Assembly (NCBI GenBank): GCA_905221605.1
Contig: CAJNDS010001635.1
Coordinates: 248,001 to 312,000, forward strand
Length of the DNA: 64,000 nt
Direction of reading: 5' to 3'
Origin: Symbiodinium natans
Lineage: Eukaryota; Sar; Dinophyceae; Suessiales; Symbiodiniaceae
This document shows positions 1 to 11,380 of the stretch, piece by piece. Both the position numbers and the translations under genes were made by a program. The notes under the pieces were generated by a model. That model made no database searches. It had not been told where the DNA came from and was given only the letters and a program-made list of their open reading frames with translations. How positions within the stretch are numbered: the stretch's first letter is position 1; every line of letters starts with the position of its first letter.

Positions 1-239
1 GAAGCCAAGAACTACCCCAAATCAAGGCAAAGCAAGTCCGGGGGGAACCCTATGAGTCTATAAGCAAAGAATCCCCAGAGCCAATCCGACCTTCGAGCCT
101 TGCCGACCTTCTACCTAAGTACGTAGAGCCCTTGCGGGGTCGCGGGAGGATGCTCCCATTTGGGGGCTTCCGAAATTAGGGGGGCCCACCCCCAGGGCTC
201 GCAAGAGTTTCAGCATGTTTCAGCCTTCCCACCCCCTCA

Positions 240-613
240 CACTCAGCGACCCCTAAACCCTAAACTCCAAACCCTAAACCCGAAACCCTAAACCTTAAGT
301 CCAGTCAGCCCCAAAAGTTCCGTAGACTGTCGACATTCCACAGGCCCAAGGCACACTAAGACGCTTCTGCTGCCCTAAACCCATCTGAAGCTTTAGAGGG
401 GTTTGGGCCGGCTTGGGGTTTAGCGTTTAGGGTTTAGGGTTTAGGGTTTAAGGGTTGAGGGCTGAGTGCATGAAGGGTTCAGACCCTGACCACCTACCTT
501 TCAAGGCGAGGAGAAGGAGGGCTTCGACCCACAGAGACTTGGCCAGAGCTGGTCCCAAACGGGTTGTCGACTCTTGGGTTTAGGGTTTAGGGTTTAGGGT
601 TTAGGGGGGTTAA
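240..613. repeat. degenerate telomere-type heptamers
   Basis: Short runs of CCCTAAA (about 246-300) and TTTAGGG (about 420-450 and 574-605) lie in both orientations within 400 bp, separated by unique sequence. The opposite orientations and short lengths show that this is interstitial repeat and not a chromosome end. Confidence 0.85.
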
Positions 614-667
614 GGATTCTCCGTTCAAAAGGGTTTAGGGGGGTTGCAGGGGCTTGCGACTCCTCAG

Positions 668-722
668 GTGCTTCCTTGGCGAGTGGCTCGACAACCTCGG
701 GCATCGGATAGCTCCTTGCCAG
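668..722 (+). CDS. candidate exon of an unknown gene
   Basis: An open segment bounded by CTCAG|G on the left and GCCAG|GTTTAG on the right reads CFLGEWLDNLGHRIAPCQ (one base of the first codon comes from upstream). The 5' splice site would be the first bases of the large TTTAGGG array that follows. I recognise no family and found no partner exon in matching phase, so this is only a splice-bounded coding-like segment. Confidence 0.3.
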
Positions 723-813
723 GTTTAGGGTTTAGGGTTTAGGGTTTAGGGTTTAGGGTTTAGGGTTTAGGGTTTAGGGTTTAGGGTTTAGGGTTTAGGG
801 TTTAGGGTTTAGG
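722..813 (+). repeat. (TTTAGGG)13 interstitial telomeric array
   Basis: About 13 near-perfect tandem TTTAGGG heptamers. This is the Arabidopsis-type telomere unit, also reported for dinoflagellates. It is flanked on both sides by unique sequence, so it is interstitial. Confidence 0.95.
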
Positions 814-1917
814 CACATGCCACCAGCTTGTATCAGCTCATTCTTCACTTGCTGATGTATGTTCGGCATTTGTCTCAGTCTTGTGTCTGTCAGTGTGCAA
901 GTTTCTTGTGTGTGTTTTCCTCTGTCGGTCTGTGTTACATAGACCCAGACAGCAAGCCTATTCGCACGTCATTTCTCGATGCAGCGCAACAAGCTCCCTG
1001 TATACTTCTGCACAACTCTACCACGTGACAGTATATCTTACTCATCCGCATGAACGCCCCTGTCACAACAATCACTCTACGCGTTGAGACAATCGGGAAG
1101 TATCCGCTGAACAGTACATCAGCAGCCCACAGCCGCCCAAACTTGGGGCATTCCGAGATAGCACTTGCAGGTGGTCACTCCTGCGTCCGAGAAATTTGTT
1201 GGCCGACGCGGGCGACGCCAGAACGGCCGCCGCCCTGAGGCATTCATGGAGTTATTATGAGTTCTTGCCACTGCGCGCTTTATTTAAGTCTGACAGTCTG
1301 ACCCTTTCCCGGAATTTTCTGTAGGTTTCAAAACGAGGGTGGATATGATTTAGGGTGGCCAACAGCGGTACGCCAGACTCCGTACTCCATACTCCGCACA
1401 TCTCCGCACTCCATACTCGGCGTGCGCCTTCTCCTGTCGGACGGCTGTTGATTTGAGTTCCCAGAGAAGCATGAAGCCTTTACACAACTTCGGCATCACC
1501 TGCATATGGCAGGTTTTGCTTAAACTCACGCTTTTTGGGGATGCCCATAATGTTCTTGCACCCAAGAAGGGCCAGGGCTTCGCAGACTTTCAGCCCCACA
1601 GTCCCCGATTTTGGGCGGCCTTACAGCCTTGGTCCATCGGAGTTCTTGGAATGCTCAGCCCAGGCCAGCCGCGCATGGCCTTCACGGCAAGCCTGCAGAA
1701 GCTAGGAGTGCCAGCAGGGGGCTCAGCGGCCCAGGGCGTAGGCCGGTTGGGCTTTGTGGGGTTTATAAAGTCTGCAGCGCAATTATTTAGAGTCTTAGGG
1801 CTAAGGTCAGCAGGTCTTATCAGGGATGTGTGAATGCAGCCCTTGAGATAAGGAGAAGCGATTCACAATATCCCTGGATCGATGGCAGCAGTGGCGATGT
1901 GGAGCCTCCGGCTATAA

Positions 1918-2012
1918 GCTTCCTTGGCGGTTCATGGGTACTTAGAAGTAGGGTTATATGTACCCGAAATAAGGTTATTACCCGAATTACCCTACTTATA
2001 ACCTTTCTTATA
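1918..2012. mobile_element. family A TIR element, left part
   Basis: It begins CTTGGCGGTTCATGG followed by TACTTA, matching the left terminus of the complete copies at 35403-35608 and 47954-48105 (CTTGGAGGTTCATGG). The interior is AT-rich with TTATAACC-type motifs like those copies. I could not find a clear right terminus, so this copy is truncated or decayed. Confidence 0.45.
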
Positions 2013-2223
2013 CATACACATGTTCGTAGACCACTCGTCCCATGCACTTAAGGGTTCAGATTTAGGGCTTCGGGGCGTTGGTGGGGGGGGTTTGTCTTTT
2101 CCATGTACATTTTCGAGAGACGATCGCTCAGCAGGTAGAGGTAAGTCAAGAGTCTGACAGTATAAAGCTCACCGATGACGACATGTCTAACCACACCCCA
2201 AGTCCCATTTCCACGCTACAGTC

Positions 2224-2312
2224 ACCCCAAGGCTCCAAATAGCCCAAAGCAGGGGTTATTTTACAGACGTTAGACCCCAATGTAGTTATTCTTCATGTAC
2301 TTGGAACCCTAA
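2224..2312. mobile_element. family H short repeat, copy 1
   Basis: The order CTCCAAATAGCCCAAAG, a short AT-rich core, then TTAGACCCCAAT is shared with 49577-49642. The two copies are about 47 kb apart, so this is a dispersed family. Its termini are not resolved. Confidence 0.5.
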
Positions 2313-2732
2313 GGTGACTGGTGAACCCCCCAAACCCTAAACCCTAAACCCTAAGCCCTAAAAAGCTCCAAAGCCCAGCGCTCAAGATGAGGAAACGGCT
2401 CCCTCGTAGAAGAGGAGAGCGACATGGAGTCGCTCACGTGGGCTGCGGAAGATGGGAGGGCACCTTCCGCTGGAGCAAGGGTTTAGGGTTTAGGGCTTAG
2501 GGCTTAGGGTTTAGGGCTTAGGGTTTGGGAGCACGTCCAGGCGTGCACTGAAGAAGGAGTGTTGAGGGTGTGAAGGGGGGAGATTGTTTGGGGGATGGCA
2601 CCTTTGTTGACACTAACGGACCAGAGAAGTGCTGCCATGTTGCACAAAGTCTTGGGAAGCTCCAGTAGCACTGTTGGCTCCTGTGTGAACCTTTCAGTAG
2701 ATTGTTATTTTATTTTAATCTTTTCTCCCCAG

Positions 2733-4239
2733 GTCAGCAACTGGGAACGTCCTGTGCCGGACGGCCCAGTGTACTTCGACGCGCCACCAGCATGGAATGA
2801 ATGGGGCGTGCAAGGCCATGCGGCTGTGCATTTGCGGCAGCTTCCTTGTGCGGCAAAGTGTAAACTATCTTTCGGCGTGCAGCACCTCCGACAGGCTGTT
2901 CACTGACAGGATGATCTGCAATGCAGCATGACAACCCTACACCATGATGTGTCCCCGAAGTACTTCCCAACAAACACTTGGGAGTGGGTTCGTCGGCGAG
3001 GAAGCAAAGAAATACAGCACCTGCCAGTTTCTCTTCGTCCGATTCTCCTTCTTGTGTAGTGAGGATTTGTTGACCTCCAAGAAATTTCGTGGCTTTTGTA
3101 GACAGCTCCTCGGGAAGTGGATGCTGTCAGTTGTCCAGGTGGCGGCGACTACGACTACGGACAGTGGGTCTCCGTAGACATGACAGAGATGGGCTGCATG
3201 GGAGGCTTGGGCAGGAAATCCTTCGATGCACGGTATCAGCCGAAGTTTTGACAGGACTTGTACCCCGCACATATTTCATACCCTTTGCTTCCTCTTCAAC
3301 GCTTTTTAAAGCGTTTGGGTTCATTATTACACTTTGTACATCCCATTGAACCAAAGAAGCATTCACTTTTTTCAGAGTTTGTGCAACCCGGAGCTCGCAC
3401 GATGGAAACTGGAGATTGAAAGGGGTCGTTCCTCCAAAAGGGCTCTTTGCGCAAGTCTGGGACCTGCTGCTAGGTGAGAGCAGGGGGACAAACGGGTTTA
3501 GGGTGTAGGTTTAGCGTTCAGGGTTAGGAAATTATTTAAAGGTACTCCAGCTTAGTAATAGGCAGGGCTCTGAGCCCTCGAAGCCGCACAGCTGAAAGCT
3601 GTACCACAAAGCCTTCCCAACCTGTTCGGGCTCTCCCCCCCCAGTCCCCACCCTCTTGCAGGTCCGAGTGCTGCGTCCTGGTCCTTCAACCCGCAGGCAG
3701 CGGAGTGTTGTGGGATTCCAGGATTTAGGATTCAAGGGCTTTTGGGGTGTAGCACTTAACCTTGCAGGGAGGCGTAGGTTTCGCGACAATTCGCTGGCGA
3801 AGGTGCAGGTGTGCTGCAAGTTTGTTGGGTGTTTGTGGTCTATGCGTTGGCCTGAGAAAGGCAAGGCGATATGGGCTTCAGGAACATCATGTGCAGACAG
3901 TTAGGTGCACGATTCAAGGGTTTCGGGTCAACACATGTATCCCCACCTGAACCTGATTTTCGGGACCACGACGTTTGGCAATTTTGGGGCGATGGTTGCT
4001 CTTGCAAGCCCTGCAAACCCCAAACCATCCCGTACCCCAAGCCCCAAAATCCTGAAACCCTAATCCTTTTATGCCTAAACGTTTTAGGGCTTAGGGTTTC
4101 ATTAAACTCTGTTCTGCTTGGCAGCGTGGCAAAAAGAACGTCTACCCTAAGCCCAGCGGCGGAATTCAACAAACAATAAGAACCTTATATCGCAGGCTGT
4201 TGAGTTCAACCCGCAGGCGAGGGAGTCGCCTGGCCTCAA
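2733..4239 (+). CDS. multi-exon gene, unknown function
   Basis: Exons that join in phase: 2733-2814, 3139-3232, 3376-3473, 3662-3721 and 3768-3808. One more (4195-4239) has coding character and good splice borders. The joined frame reads through WERPVPDGPVYFDAPPAWNE, YDYGQWVSVDMTEMGCMGG, WRLKGVVPPKGLFAQVWDLL and SAASWSFNPQAAECC. Donors are GC (CAAG|GCCATG), GT (CACG|GTATC), GT (CTAG|GTGAG) and one probable GA; every acceptor but one is AG|G. The motif FNPQA followed by A/R and E occurs twice (exons 3662 and 4195), suggesting an internal protein repeat. I do not recognise the family and see no signal peptide or membrane segment. The start codon was not found. An ATG at 2424 in an open segment before a TTTAGGG run is possible. 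Phase agreement over five exons makes the gene itself likely; its ends are not known. Confidence 0.55.
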
Positions 4240-4355
4240 GGCTTTAGTGTAAAATTGGTTCTGTATATCGGGATTGAGGTACATCGGGCTGCTGGGCAGG
4301 TGGCCCAGTACGTGGGGTGGAGCTGGCTGTGACTGTGACTATAAGGTTTATAGGG

Positions 4356-4457
4356 CCTATCAGGGCCTATCAGGGCCTCTACAGGGCCTCTACAGGGCCT
4401 CTACAGGGCCTCTACAGGGCCTCTACAGGGCCTCTACAGGGCCTCTACAGGGCCTCT
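4356..4457 (+). repeat. 11-bp tandem repeat
   Basis: About nine copies of the 11-mer CAGGGCCTCTA in direct tandem, with two variant units (CAGGGCCTAT) in front. Open frames across it (GPLQGLYRAST period) are a by-product of the repeat and not evidence of a gene. Confidence 0.9.
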
Positions 4458-5093
4458 TGGGCGGCGATGGTGGGATGCAAGTGCCGCGAAGTGGGTTTTG
4501 GGTTCAGGCACCAGGGCTGAGTGCAGGACAACACTGAGGGTTTCAAGAGTGTGAACTGATTAATTAAACCCTTGAAGTTCGCAACTGACTGGAGTAATGC
4601 AAAATGGGGGGACCTGGATGAACCTCCCAAGAAAGTTTTAGGAGGAAGCTCAGGTCCACAGCATCAGCAGAAACAATAAAAAAGCTTGAAGCCCCCGAAA
4701 CCTGAACCCTCGACCGTACACTCTACAGCCAACACTTGTTTTGGGTTTGGCAGAAGTTGGGGGCGGGGGGCGGCGGGGGGGGCGCGGGGGGGGCGCAGGG
4801 GGGGGGGGGGGGGGAGTCGGAAGGGACTTGAACAGTGTGGTAGTAGGGGAGGTTGGGAAGTCAGACAAGTCGACTCGGTTTGCCCGGTTTGTGGATGCAT
4901 TTACATAAATCATAATGGGATGTTTATACAATTAAATACAGTATATAGTATAGGGGCAGTTATTGAAGTGGGTTTCTGGTGGTTAGGGGCCAGGAGTGTC
5001 TTGGTTTGAGCTTGGCAAGTGCCCTGCGATCAGCAGAGGCCTGCAAAAAGGGTTCGGGGTTTTCGTGTTTGCGGTTTAGGGTCTAGGGTTTAG

Positions 5094-5230
5094 GGGTTCC
5101 ACCGGATGCCCAGTGCCAGCAATGGGCCGAAGCTCAGGTACGTCCCCATGGGACGCCGAAAGTCCTCCGACTCCCCAGGTATGGGCTCCAGCCAGGGGGC
5201 CCCAGTTGCACCGAAACCTCCTGGGATCAG
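5094..5230 (+). CDS. candidate exon, unknown gene
   Basis: An open stretch of 45 codons begins after an AG supplied by a TTTAGGG-type repeat (TTTAG|GGGTTC) and ends at ATCAG|GTTCAT. It includes MPSASNGPKLRYVPMGRRKS. It starts in phase 0, as the 2733-4239 gene ends, so it could be a further exon of that gene. No family recognised. Confidence 0.35.
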
Positions 5231-7062
5231 GTTCATGATCAGGTTCAGGGTTTAAGGTTTAGGGTGTGTGTCTGTGAGTCTGTGTGTGTGTGTGTGATTG
5301 GTCTTTGTTGGGGGCCTCCAGGGGGGGGGGGGGTGGGGAGGGGATGCAGGTTGGGTGCTTTGATTCGGGGCTTGAGGTGTCATTGCTTCAAGCAGGCCCT
5401 TGATGTAGCAGCTCTCGATCTCCAAACTAAACCATTTTCCGAAAACTAGACCCCGAAAACCTATTTGCCCTATTTCTTACCCTTCACCAAGCGGCAGTCC
5501 AAAGTCCTCAACAGTTCCAGTGCTGTAGAAACGTAGCCTCGAAGCCTGTACGGTTTGGCTGGCCTAATGGTGTAGTTTCCTGAGGCGTTTGTTGCGTTGA
5601 CTTGTCAGCGGCGTATCTGGTGCATACCTGCAGCCCTAAACCCCATAACTCTTTAACCCCCATAAAACCCGATAAACCCTATAAACCCTATAAACTCTTA
5701 AAACCCTACGAAACCCGGTATGAACCCTATATATATGTGTGTATATATATATATATATACTCCATAAACCCTCGGGCCGGGCTCATGCGTAGCTTGGGAT
5801 TCTGGTAGGCCTTGGCTCATTGCAGTCCCCAGGTCCTTCCACATCCGGGCGATCGCGACACCGTGCGTGGGCATCGCCAAAGGCAGGGAGTTAGGGGTTG
5901 CATTAATAATAGGGTTTAGAAGCATCCACTTGGAAACTAACCTACAGAATAATTGCCAATTGGCATAGGGTTTAGGCTTTAAATCGGGTGTAGGGCAGCA
6001 CAGGAGTTATGATGAGCCCATGATCTGCGATCTTGGCTGCTGGACCTCTGCACACACACACACACACTTACTCATACTCACGTTTCGGAGCACCTCGTGT
6101 GTTTCTGTCTGCTTGGCGATCCGTACTTGTCAAGCAACTGGAGCCAACTTTCTGAAGTCTGGTGTTGGTTTCCTATGGCCGTTGGTCTGGGAGTGAGTAG
6201 TAGAAAGAGTAGTCAGGGGAGGTGATGCGTAGCTTCGGCTTTGAGGCAACTCCAGTGGTTTCGCCGGCTGTGGGGCCTGGAGGCCACGGTCAAAGCCTAA
6301 GGGACCAGGTGTGCAGTGGATGTGGGGAGGGGGGGGGGTTTAGGTTGATGGCCGAGATGTATTAGGGATGGCTGGCATGGACAGTAAGACAAGGTGGAGA
6401 CCACGACCAAGCCGAAAAACGAAGAAAGCCGCCATGCAAGGTTGGGGCCGAACGCCAACACCATCTCCCATGATCCGGCCTCTCGGAGGAGGAAGGGGTT
6501 TAGGCTGTTTAGGCTCAGGCGCGAAAGCACCAACAAGTTGCCATGAAGTGCGTGAAGTATCTGAGGCCAGTGGGTTCGCCTCTTCTGCAGGCCTTGGATT
6601 GGTTCGGGGGCTGCCTGAAGTCTCGAGGGTTTAGGGTTTAGGGTTTGGGCACCTGTTGCAAATCAGCGGACGCACAGAAGGGCTGTTCGGCAGCCACGGA
6701 CCCGCCAGAGCACGCGGGGTCAAAAAAAGGGTTAGGGTTTAGGGGTTGGAAGCATATCCCGAGTGGAAACATCTGGGATGGTGTCAGGAGACAAGGTACA
6801 AAGAATAAAAAGGTGTGTTAGGCTTAACTGCTCAATGCCCAGGTTTAACGAGAACTGGACGCTGCGTTTGTGGATTGCCTGATCCTACTGTTTTCCAGCA
6901 ACACTTCGCAGTACATTTGCAGGGCCTTTCCCGGCACAGTGAGGCGACTCCAACTACTCCATGAGTCTGTCTTCCAATATAGCTTCTATAGACCCCCGAA
7001 GCAAGTCTCACGCAAGCAACCACTGGAAGAAACCCTAAACCCTAAACCCATCAACCTTTCAG
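5231..7062. other. non-coding, simple repeats, one possible small exon
   Basis: Holds GT/CA microsatellites (5266-5296, 6053-6068), an AT microsatellite (5729-5758), poly-G tracts and scattered heptamers. A 38-bp splice-bounded segment at 6591-6628 (TGCAG|...CGAGG|GTTTAG, reading ALDWFGGCLKSR) is exon-like but unsupported by neighbours. Confidence 0.5.
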
Positions 7063-7173
7063 GCCACCTACCTCCCTGATCTGGGGCCCCCAGCGGACGT
7101 GGATTTCGTGGTTCCGCCGGCGATCGACCTGCAGCTGGTTGAAGAGAGCTGCCCGGACAGGAACCCAAAATCG
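7063..7173 (+). CDS. candidate exon, unknown gene
   Basis: It follows a good pyrimidine-rich acceptor (CCTTTCAG|GCC) and ends either at GGACAG|GAACCC or at TCG|GTTTAG in a telomere-type repeat. The frame reads ATYLPDLGPPADVDFVVPP then AIDLQLVEESCPDR. Amino-acid use is protein-like and there are no stops. Function unknown. Confidence 0.45.
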
Positions 7174-7507
7174 GTTTAGGGTTTAGGTTTTTTTTTTGGG
7201 GGGGGTTAAGTGTGCAGGAAGGAAGGAAGAGATTGTGTGTATGTGCATAGGTTCACACTGCTGATGCAAAACGTCTGCTGTGGCTGGGCAATCGATGAAA
7301 AGGTCGAGGCTTTGACTGCGCCAGGCTCTGAATTTAACCCTGTGGGCGGTACCCTAAACCCCAAACCCTATAAAATCCCTAGACCCTAACCCCCCCCCTC
7401 CAAACACCCTAAACCCTAAACTGGTATGCCCCAAAACCCCATAAACCCTACATCAAACCAGCCCGAGGCGCCGGAGCCGCCGTGGAGGGCAGCTGCTTCT
7501 TAGTAGC

Positions 7508-7635
7508 TGAGTGAGTACACTTTACATTTTTTGGGATACGATAACCCCCTATAGAACTGAAAGTGTACACTTTACACTTTTTGGGATACTTTCGTCCCCT
7601 ATAGACTTCTTCGAAAGTGTACACTTTTGGGGGGG
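7508..7635. repeat. duplicated 66-bp unit with GTGTACACTTT core
   Basis: AGTGTACACTTTACA, CTTTTTGGGATAC and CCCCTATAGA occur in the same order twice, and the core appears a third time at the right end (AAGTGTACACTTTTGG). The self-complementary GTGTACAC could form hairpins. It may be a decayed TIR element. Confidence 0.6.
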
Positions 7636-7656
7636 CTTCTGATCTCAGCAACTAAG

Positions 7657-7730
7657 GCTTCAAGTGGACCGTGGCAGACCCCTGGGGCGAGCTCAGCAAG
7701 TTCCCGAAGGCTCTTGGGACCTTGGAGCCC
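7657..7730 (+). CDS. candidate exon, unknown gene
   Basis: Bounded by CTAAG|GC and CCC|GTGTAAG, a near-consensus donor. It reads FKWTVADPWGELSKFPKAL and then GTLEP. If no splice occurs, the next codons are GTG TAA, so it could instead be a terminal exon. Its entry phase does not match the 7063 exon, so the two cannot be joined directly. Confidence 0.4.
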
Positions 7731-7786
7731 GTGTAAGGTATACCTGGGACTCTATCTTACCTGCAGTTTCGTCGTAACTACCCTTA

Positions 7787-7874
7787 ATTAGTTTAGGGTT
7801 TAGGGTTTAGGGTTTAGGGTTTAGGGTTTAGGGTTTAGGGTTTAGGGTTTAGGGTTTAGGGTTTAGGGTTTAGG
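7787..7874 (+). repeat. (TTTAGGG)12 interstitial telomeric array
   Basis: About twelve perfect heptamers in tandem, flanked by unique sequence on both sides. Confidence 0.95.
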
Positions 7875-10305
7875 AAACTGGGTAAGGCTTGGGAGCTTTG
7901 AGCTCGTGTAGGGGTATGGGGCCTCTAGGGGTTGAGGCTTTAGGGGTTTAGGGTTTAGAGGGTTGGCTGCAAAAGGGTTTAGGGGTTTGATGATGGGGTA
8001 CCACCGGGCGTGCTCCAATGCTTCAGCTACAGTCGGTGTTTTTGTTGGGCACTGATGCGACGCACTGATGCGCAGCTTCTGCCGGGAGGACTCTTGCATC
8101 ATGTCACCCACCTTCAGCATCCAGGCAGGGCGCTGCCTGGCGAATCATGTGTGGGCCCGGAATAACTTGTGTAAATGACGGCACGCTCGTTTCGAGCAGT
8201 TCAGCATCCTAGCATGCTGTGCCTCGAATGTTTCTGACTCGCTAGGACGCAGGTAGGGCTGCACACAATGGTAGCCTTGTGTATGCAGTGAAGTTTAACA
8301 TGACGCAACGCTGTAGGCTATGCAGATGCGTTGTGTACAGTGTATGCTTGCACTGGCAACCCACGTAGATGGAATATCAGTGCGTGATAGCCCCCCTTTG
8401 AAACCCTACATATTAAGGCGGGCAAAAAAGCAAACCTTCAGCTTCCCAAGTTAGCATTCCAAATGAACAGACCTCCACTTCACCTGAGCGCACACAGAAC
8501 TCTCCCGCCGCATGACTGCGCGCAGGATGCGCACATGCAGCTGTCCTTTTATCCCAATGGCAGCCGCGGCTTGGATCATGCTAGCTGCCATGTTGGAAGC
8601 CCGAAACCCCAGGGCCACGGTTTAGGGTTTAGGGTTTAAAAAAGGGTTTCTTGCTGCGAGCCCAACGCAAAGAAACAAAGAAGCTGAATTATACTGGTTA
8701 TCAGTTATAAGAGCCTCCTAAGCCGGCCTTGTAGTCGGTGCCGAGTGACAGGAGTGCATGGAACCGGGCACCTCTCGTGTCGAAGAAAGGAGGCAGCGTT
8801 CTATTCCACACCTAAAGCGCAGTGCCGTGGCACCCCAACCCCAAGGCTCTGCAGAAACCTTGAAGACATCGAACTCCTACTGCATGGACACTCCCTCTTC
8901 TCTGATCGTTCTCGCTCTCTCATCCTTGATCTCTGATTTCTCTCCTCTTCCTCCCTCCTCAACCCCCCCTCTACCCCTCTGTCTTTGTTCTCTCTGTCCT
9001 TTCTGTATCGCTTTCAGTCGGTCCCTCTGTTACTTTGTCTCCGTCCTCTCTGTCCTCTCGCCTCTCTTGCTGTCTATATGTGTCTCTGTCGCCGTGGCCA
9101 TCGCTGTCTCTCTCTCTCTCTCTCTGTCACATACGCTCATGCCCAGCGGTCCGTAGCTGTAAGCTGCAAGCTGAAAACCCAAAACCCGAATATCTAAACC
9201 CTAAGCCCGAACCCTCAACCCTAAACCCTAAACTGGCTCCCCAAAGGAGAGGCTGAGCCGGGGCACTGCTCTCTGGCTCTGTCCAGAAGCCCCGACTGCC
9301 CGGGCATCAAGCAGCTCGGAGGAGGTGGTTTAGGGTTTAGGATTTAGGGTTTCTAGGGTTTAGGGGGTTATGTGGTCTTTTTCGTGTTTACGATGGGGCC
9401 CACGGGCGACTGAACCAAGGTTGCCGAACGAGGCAAACCCTCACCCCCCCCTAAACCCTATATATCCCTGTAATTTAACCCCAAATCCCCAGAAGCCCCA
9501 AAACCCTAAACCCTCTAAGCCTTAAACCCTATAAACCCTGAACCCTCCCAAGGTTTGAGTTTGCGCTCAACGGCCGTTCGACCGGGCCGAAGGCCCCCCG
9601 GAGTTTGGTTTGCCAAGACCCCCCCCTATAAGTGCTCCCCGCCCCCTCTCCACTTCTTTAGGCTTAGGAGTTAAGAGGTTATGGCTTAGAGGGTTTCTAG
9701 GGTTTAGGGTTTCGGGTTTAAATTTATGGTTTAGGGTTTGTATATACACATATACATACATACATACATACATACATACATACATACATACATACATACA
9801 TACATACATACATACATACATACAAGTCCCTGTGAAGTCCTACCCGCACAACGTCCTCATCGTTATTTTGGTGGGAGATATTCGGCGGAGGGGTCGGAAC
9901 CTTGACAGTGGAGTTCTTGGACCCGAAATGATCACCCGCTTGTCCCTGTTGTGCCTCGTAAGGACCCACCAAATATGAATACCTGGGGCCTTCCGCGAAA
10001 GCCCTAACCCCAGGCCCAGTAAACCCCCAAGCCCATGGCGAAACACCGAGCCTCTGCGAGAGGTTTGCCTCGGCAGGCGCTACCTCGGCCGCTGGGTGGC
10101 AGGGAAGTTAAGCGTGACAATGAGGGGGCTGGGAGGGGAGAGATGGGGGTGGGGTGGGGTGGGAGCTTGGGGCGCAAGGCTTGAGATGCAACCCTGTCGC
10201 CCAAGCACATCCCTCCTCCCCATAACCACGAAGACGAAGCAACAGCAACAACATGCAACAACTACAACCTTAATTAACCTCCACCGCAAAGCTCAAGCGT
10301 CACAG
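7875..10305. other. mostly non-coding; weak exon candidates
   Basis: Contains scattered heptamers, a CT-rich tract (8930-9125) and a long TACA microsatellite. An ATG-started frame at 8463-8639 ends at a TTTAGGG run and includes MQLSFYPNGSRGLDHASCH. It could be an exon with its donor at CCACG|GTTTAG, but nothing corroborates it. Confidence 0.4.
9753..9824 (+). repeat. (TACA)n microsatellite
   Basis: About 17 uninterrupted TACA units. The YVCM- and YIHT-type open frames on both strands come from the repeat. Confidence 0.95.
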
Positions 10306-10370
10306 GCGACTACATGAAGCCGTTTGAGGACTCGGACGACTCCCAGTCCCAGGTCGTCGTGTCTATCAGC
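10306..10370 (+). CDS. candidate exon, unknown gene
   Basis: It begins after GTCACAG|GC and reads DYMKPFEDSDDSQSQVVVSI. The acidic Ser-rich stretch followed by a beta-type run looks like real protein. The donor is uncertain (ATCAGC|GTGCCC or an earlier CAG|GTCGTC). No neighbours could be joined in phase. Confidence 0.35.
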
Positions 10371-11380
10371 GTGCCCTGTTTCGTTTGGAGGGGGTTTTGG
10401 GGGGGGGGGGGGGGCTATGGGTATAGTCTGGGGTTTACTGTGCGTTTTCGGGATCATAAGGGCTCAGGCTTGTGAGCTCAGATAGCTCAGGCCCTACGTC
10501 TGCCGACGTTCCTACCCAGCAGTGTAATTAAGCTCCATGAGGAAGTCAACTCTCCCTCTTGCTTCCACAGCTCGGGCTTTGAGTTTTAGTTTAGCGTTGC
10601 ACCTACCGTCCTTGGAAGAGCAGGAAGCACACACACACGAGCAACATGCTCCACAGAATGACAGACAGAGAGCGCGCGCAATAAAGAAAGAAAGAAAGAA
10701 AGAAAGAAAGGACGAAAGAGCAACAGAAATGAACACAAAGTAATACGCAAGCATCGAAAGGGAAAGCAATGTAAACAAGGAATAACGAACAGGCGAATCA
10801 ACATTCATGTATAAAAGAAAAGAAAATTGGACCGGAGAGAACACGAGAGAGCGCTCGGCCCTTCGAGCCAAGAAGGGGGCCTCTAATGCACGCGGCATAT
10901 CTACCCGGAAGCCAAGATGAGCCGCAATCAGAGAGGGCACGGGATGCGTTCAAGGGTATCATTCTGAGGCCCTAAGAAGTATAGGTTTACTGCCTTGAAA
11001 TTCACTTAAGGTCCATTATTTTATAACCCTTACAACTCACCATGAACCTCCAGGCAAACCAAACCCTAAGTTTTTTGCCGAGCCATCACCTCTGAGCTCC
11101 CTCTCCTCGACTCATTTTGAGATGTCAGGTGCTGGAACTCATTCCTGGTCGCTGATCTTTTTGCTGGAGGGCACGGCGGGGTCCTCAGATGGGGTCCCCA
11201 GATACGACCAAACGCAATTTAAGGCATGTAGCGCCGTGTCGGGTTGAGGGAGTGAGTCAAGTGAGTTCCTACAAATCCTATGATCGCAGGGGTTGAAAGA
11301 AGTTCAGGGAGGCTGAGGGTTCAGCGATTTAGGTTTTAGGGTTTAGGGTCCTGGTTGCAAAAAAAGGGTTTAGGGTTTAG

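Larger units (their letters stand above)
814..2732. other. mostly non-coding; only weak open frames
   Basis: Both strands contain short open frames here, for example 1453-1833 on +, but none has a recognised motif or convincing splice borders. One segment near 1850-1928 on + is open and ends at the left end of a family A element. TTTAGGG/CCCTAAA runs recur near 2335-2360 and 2478-2530. Confidence 0.5.

Noticed and set aside
722-813. Possible chromosome end or CRISPR-like array
   Set aside because: The heptamer array is interstitial with unique DNA on both sides, and has no spacers of CRISPR type.
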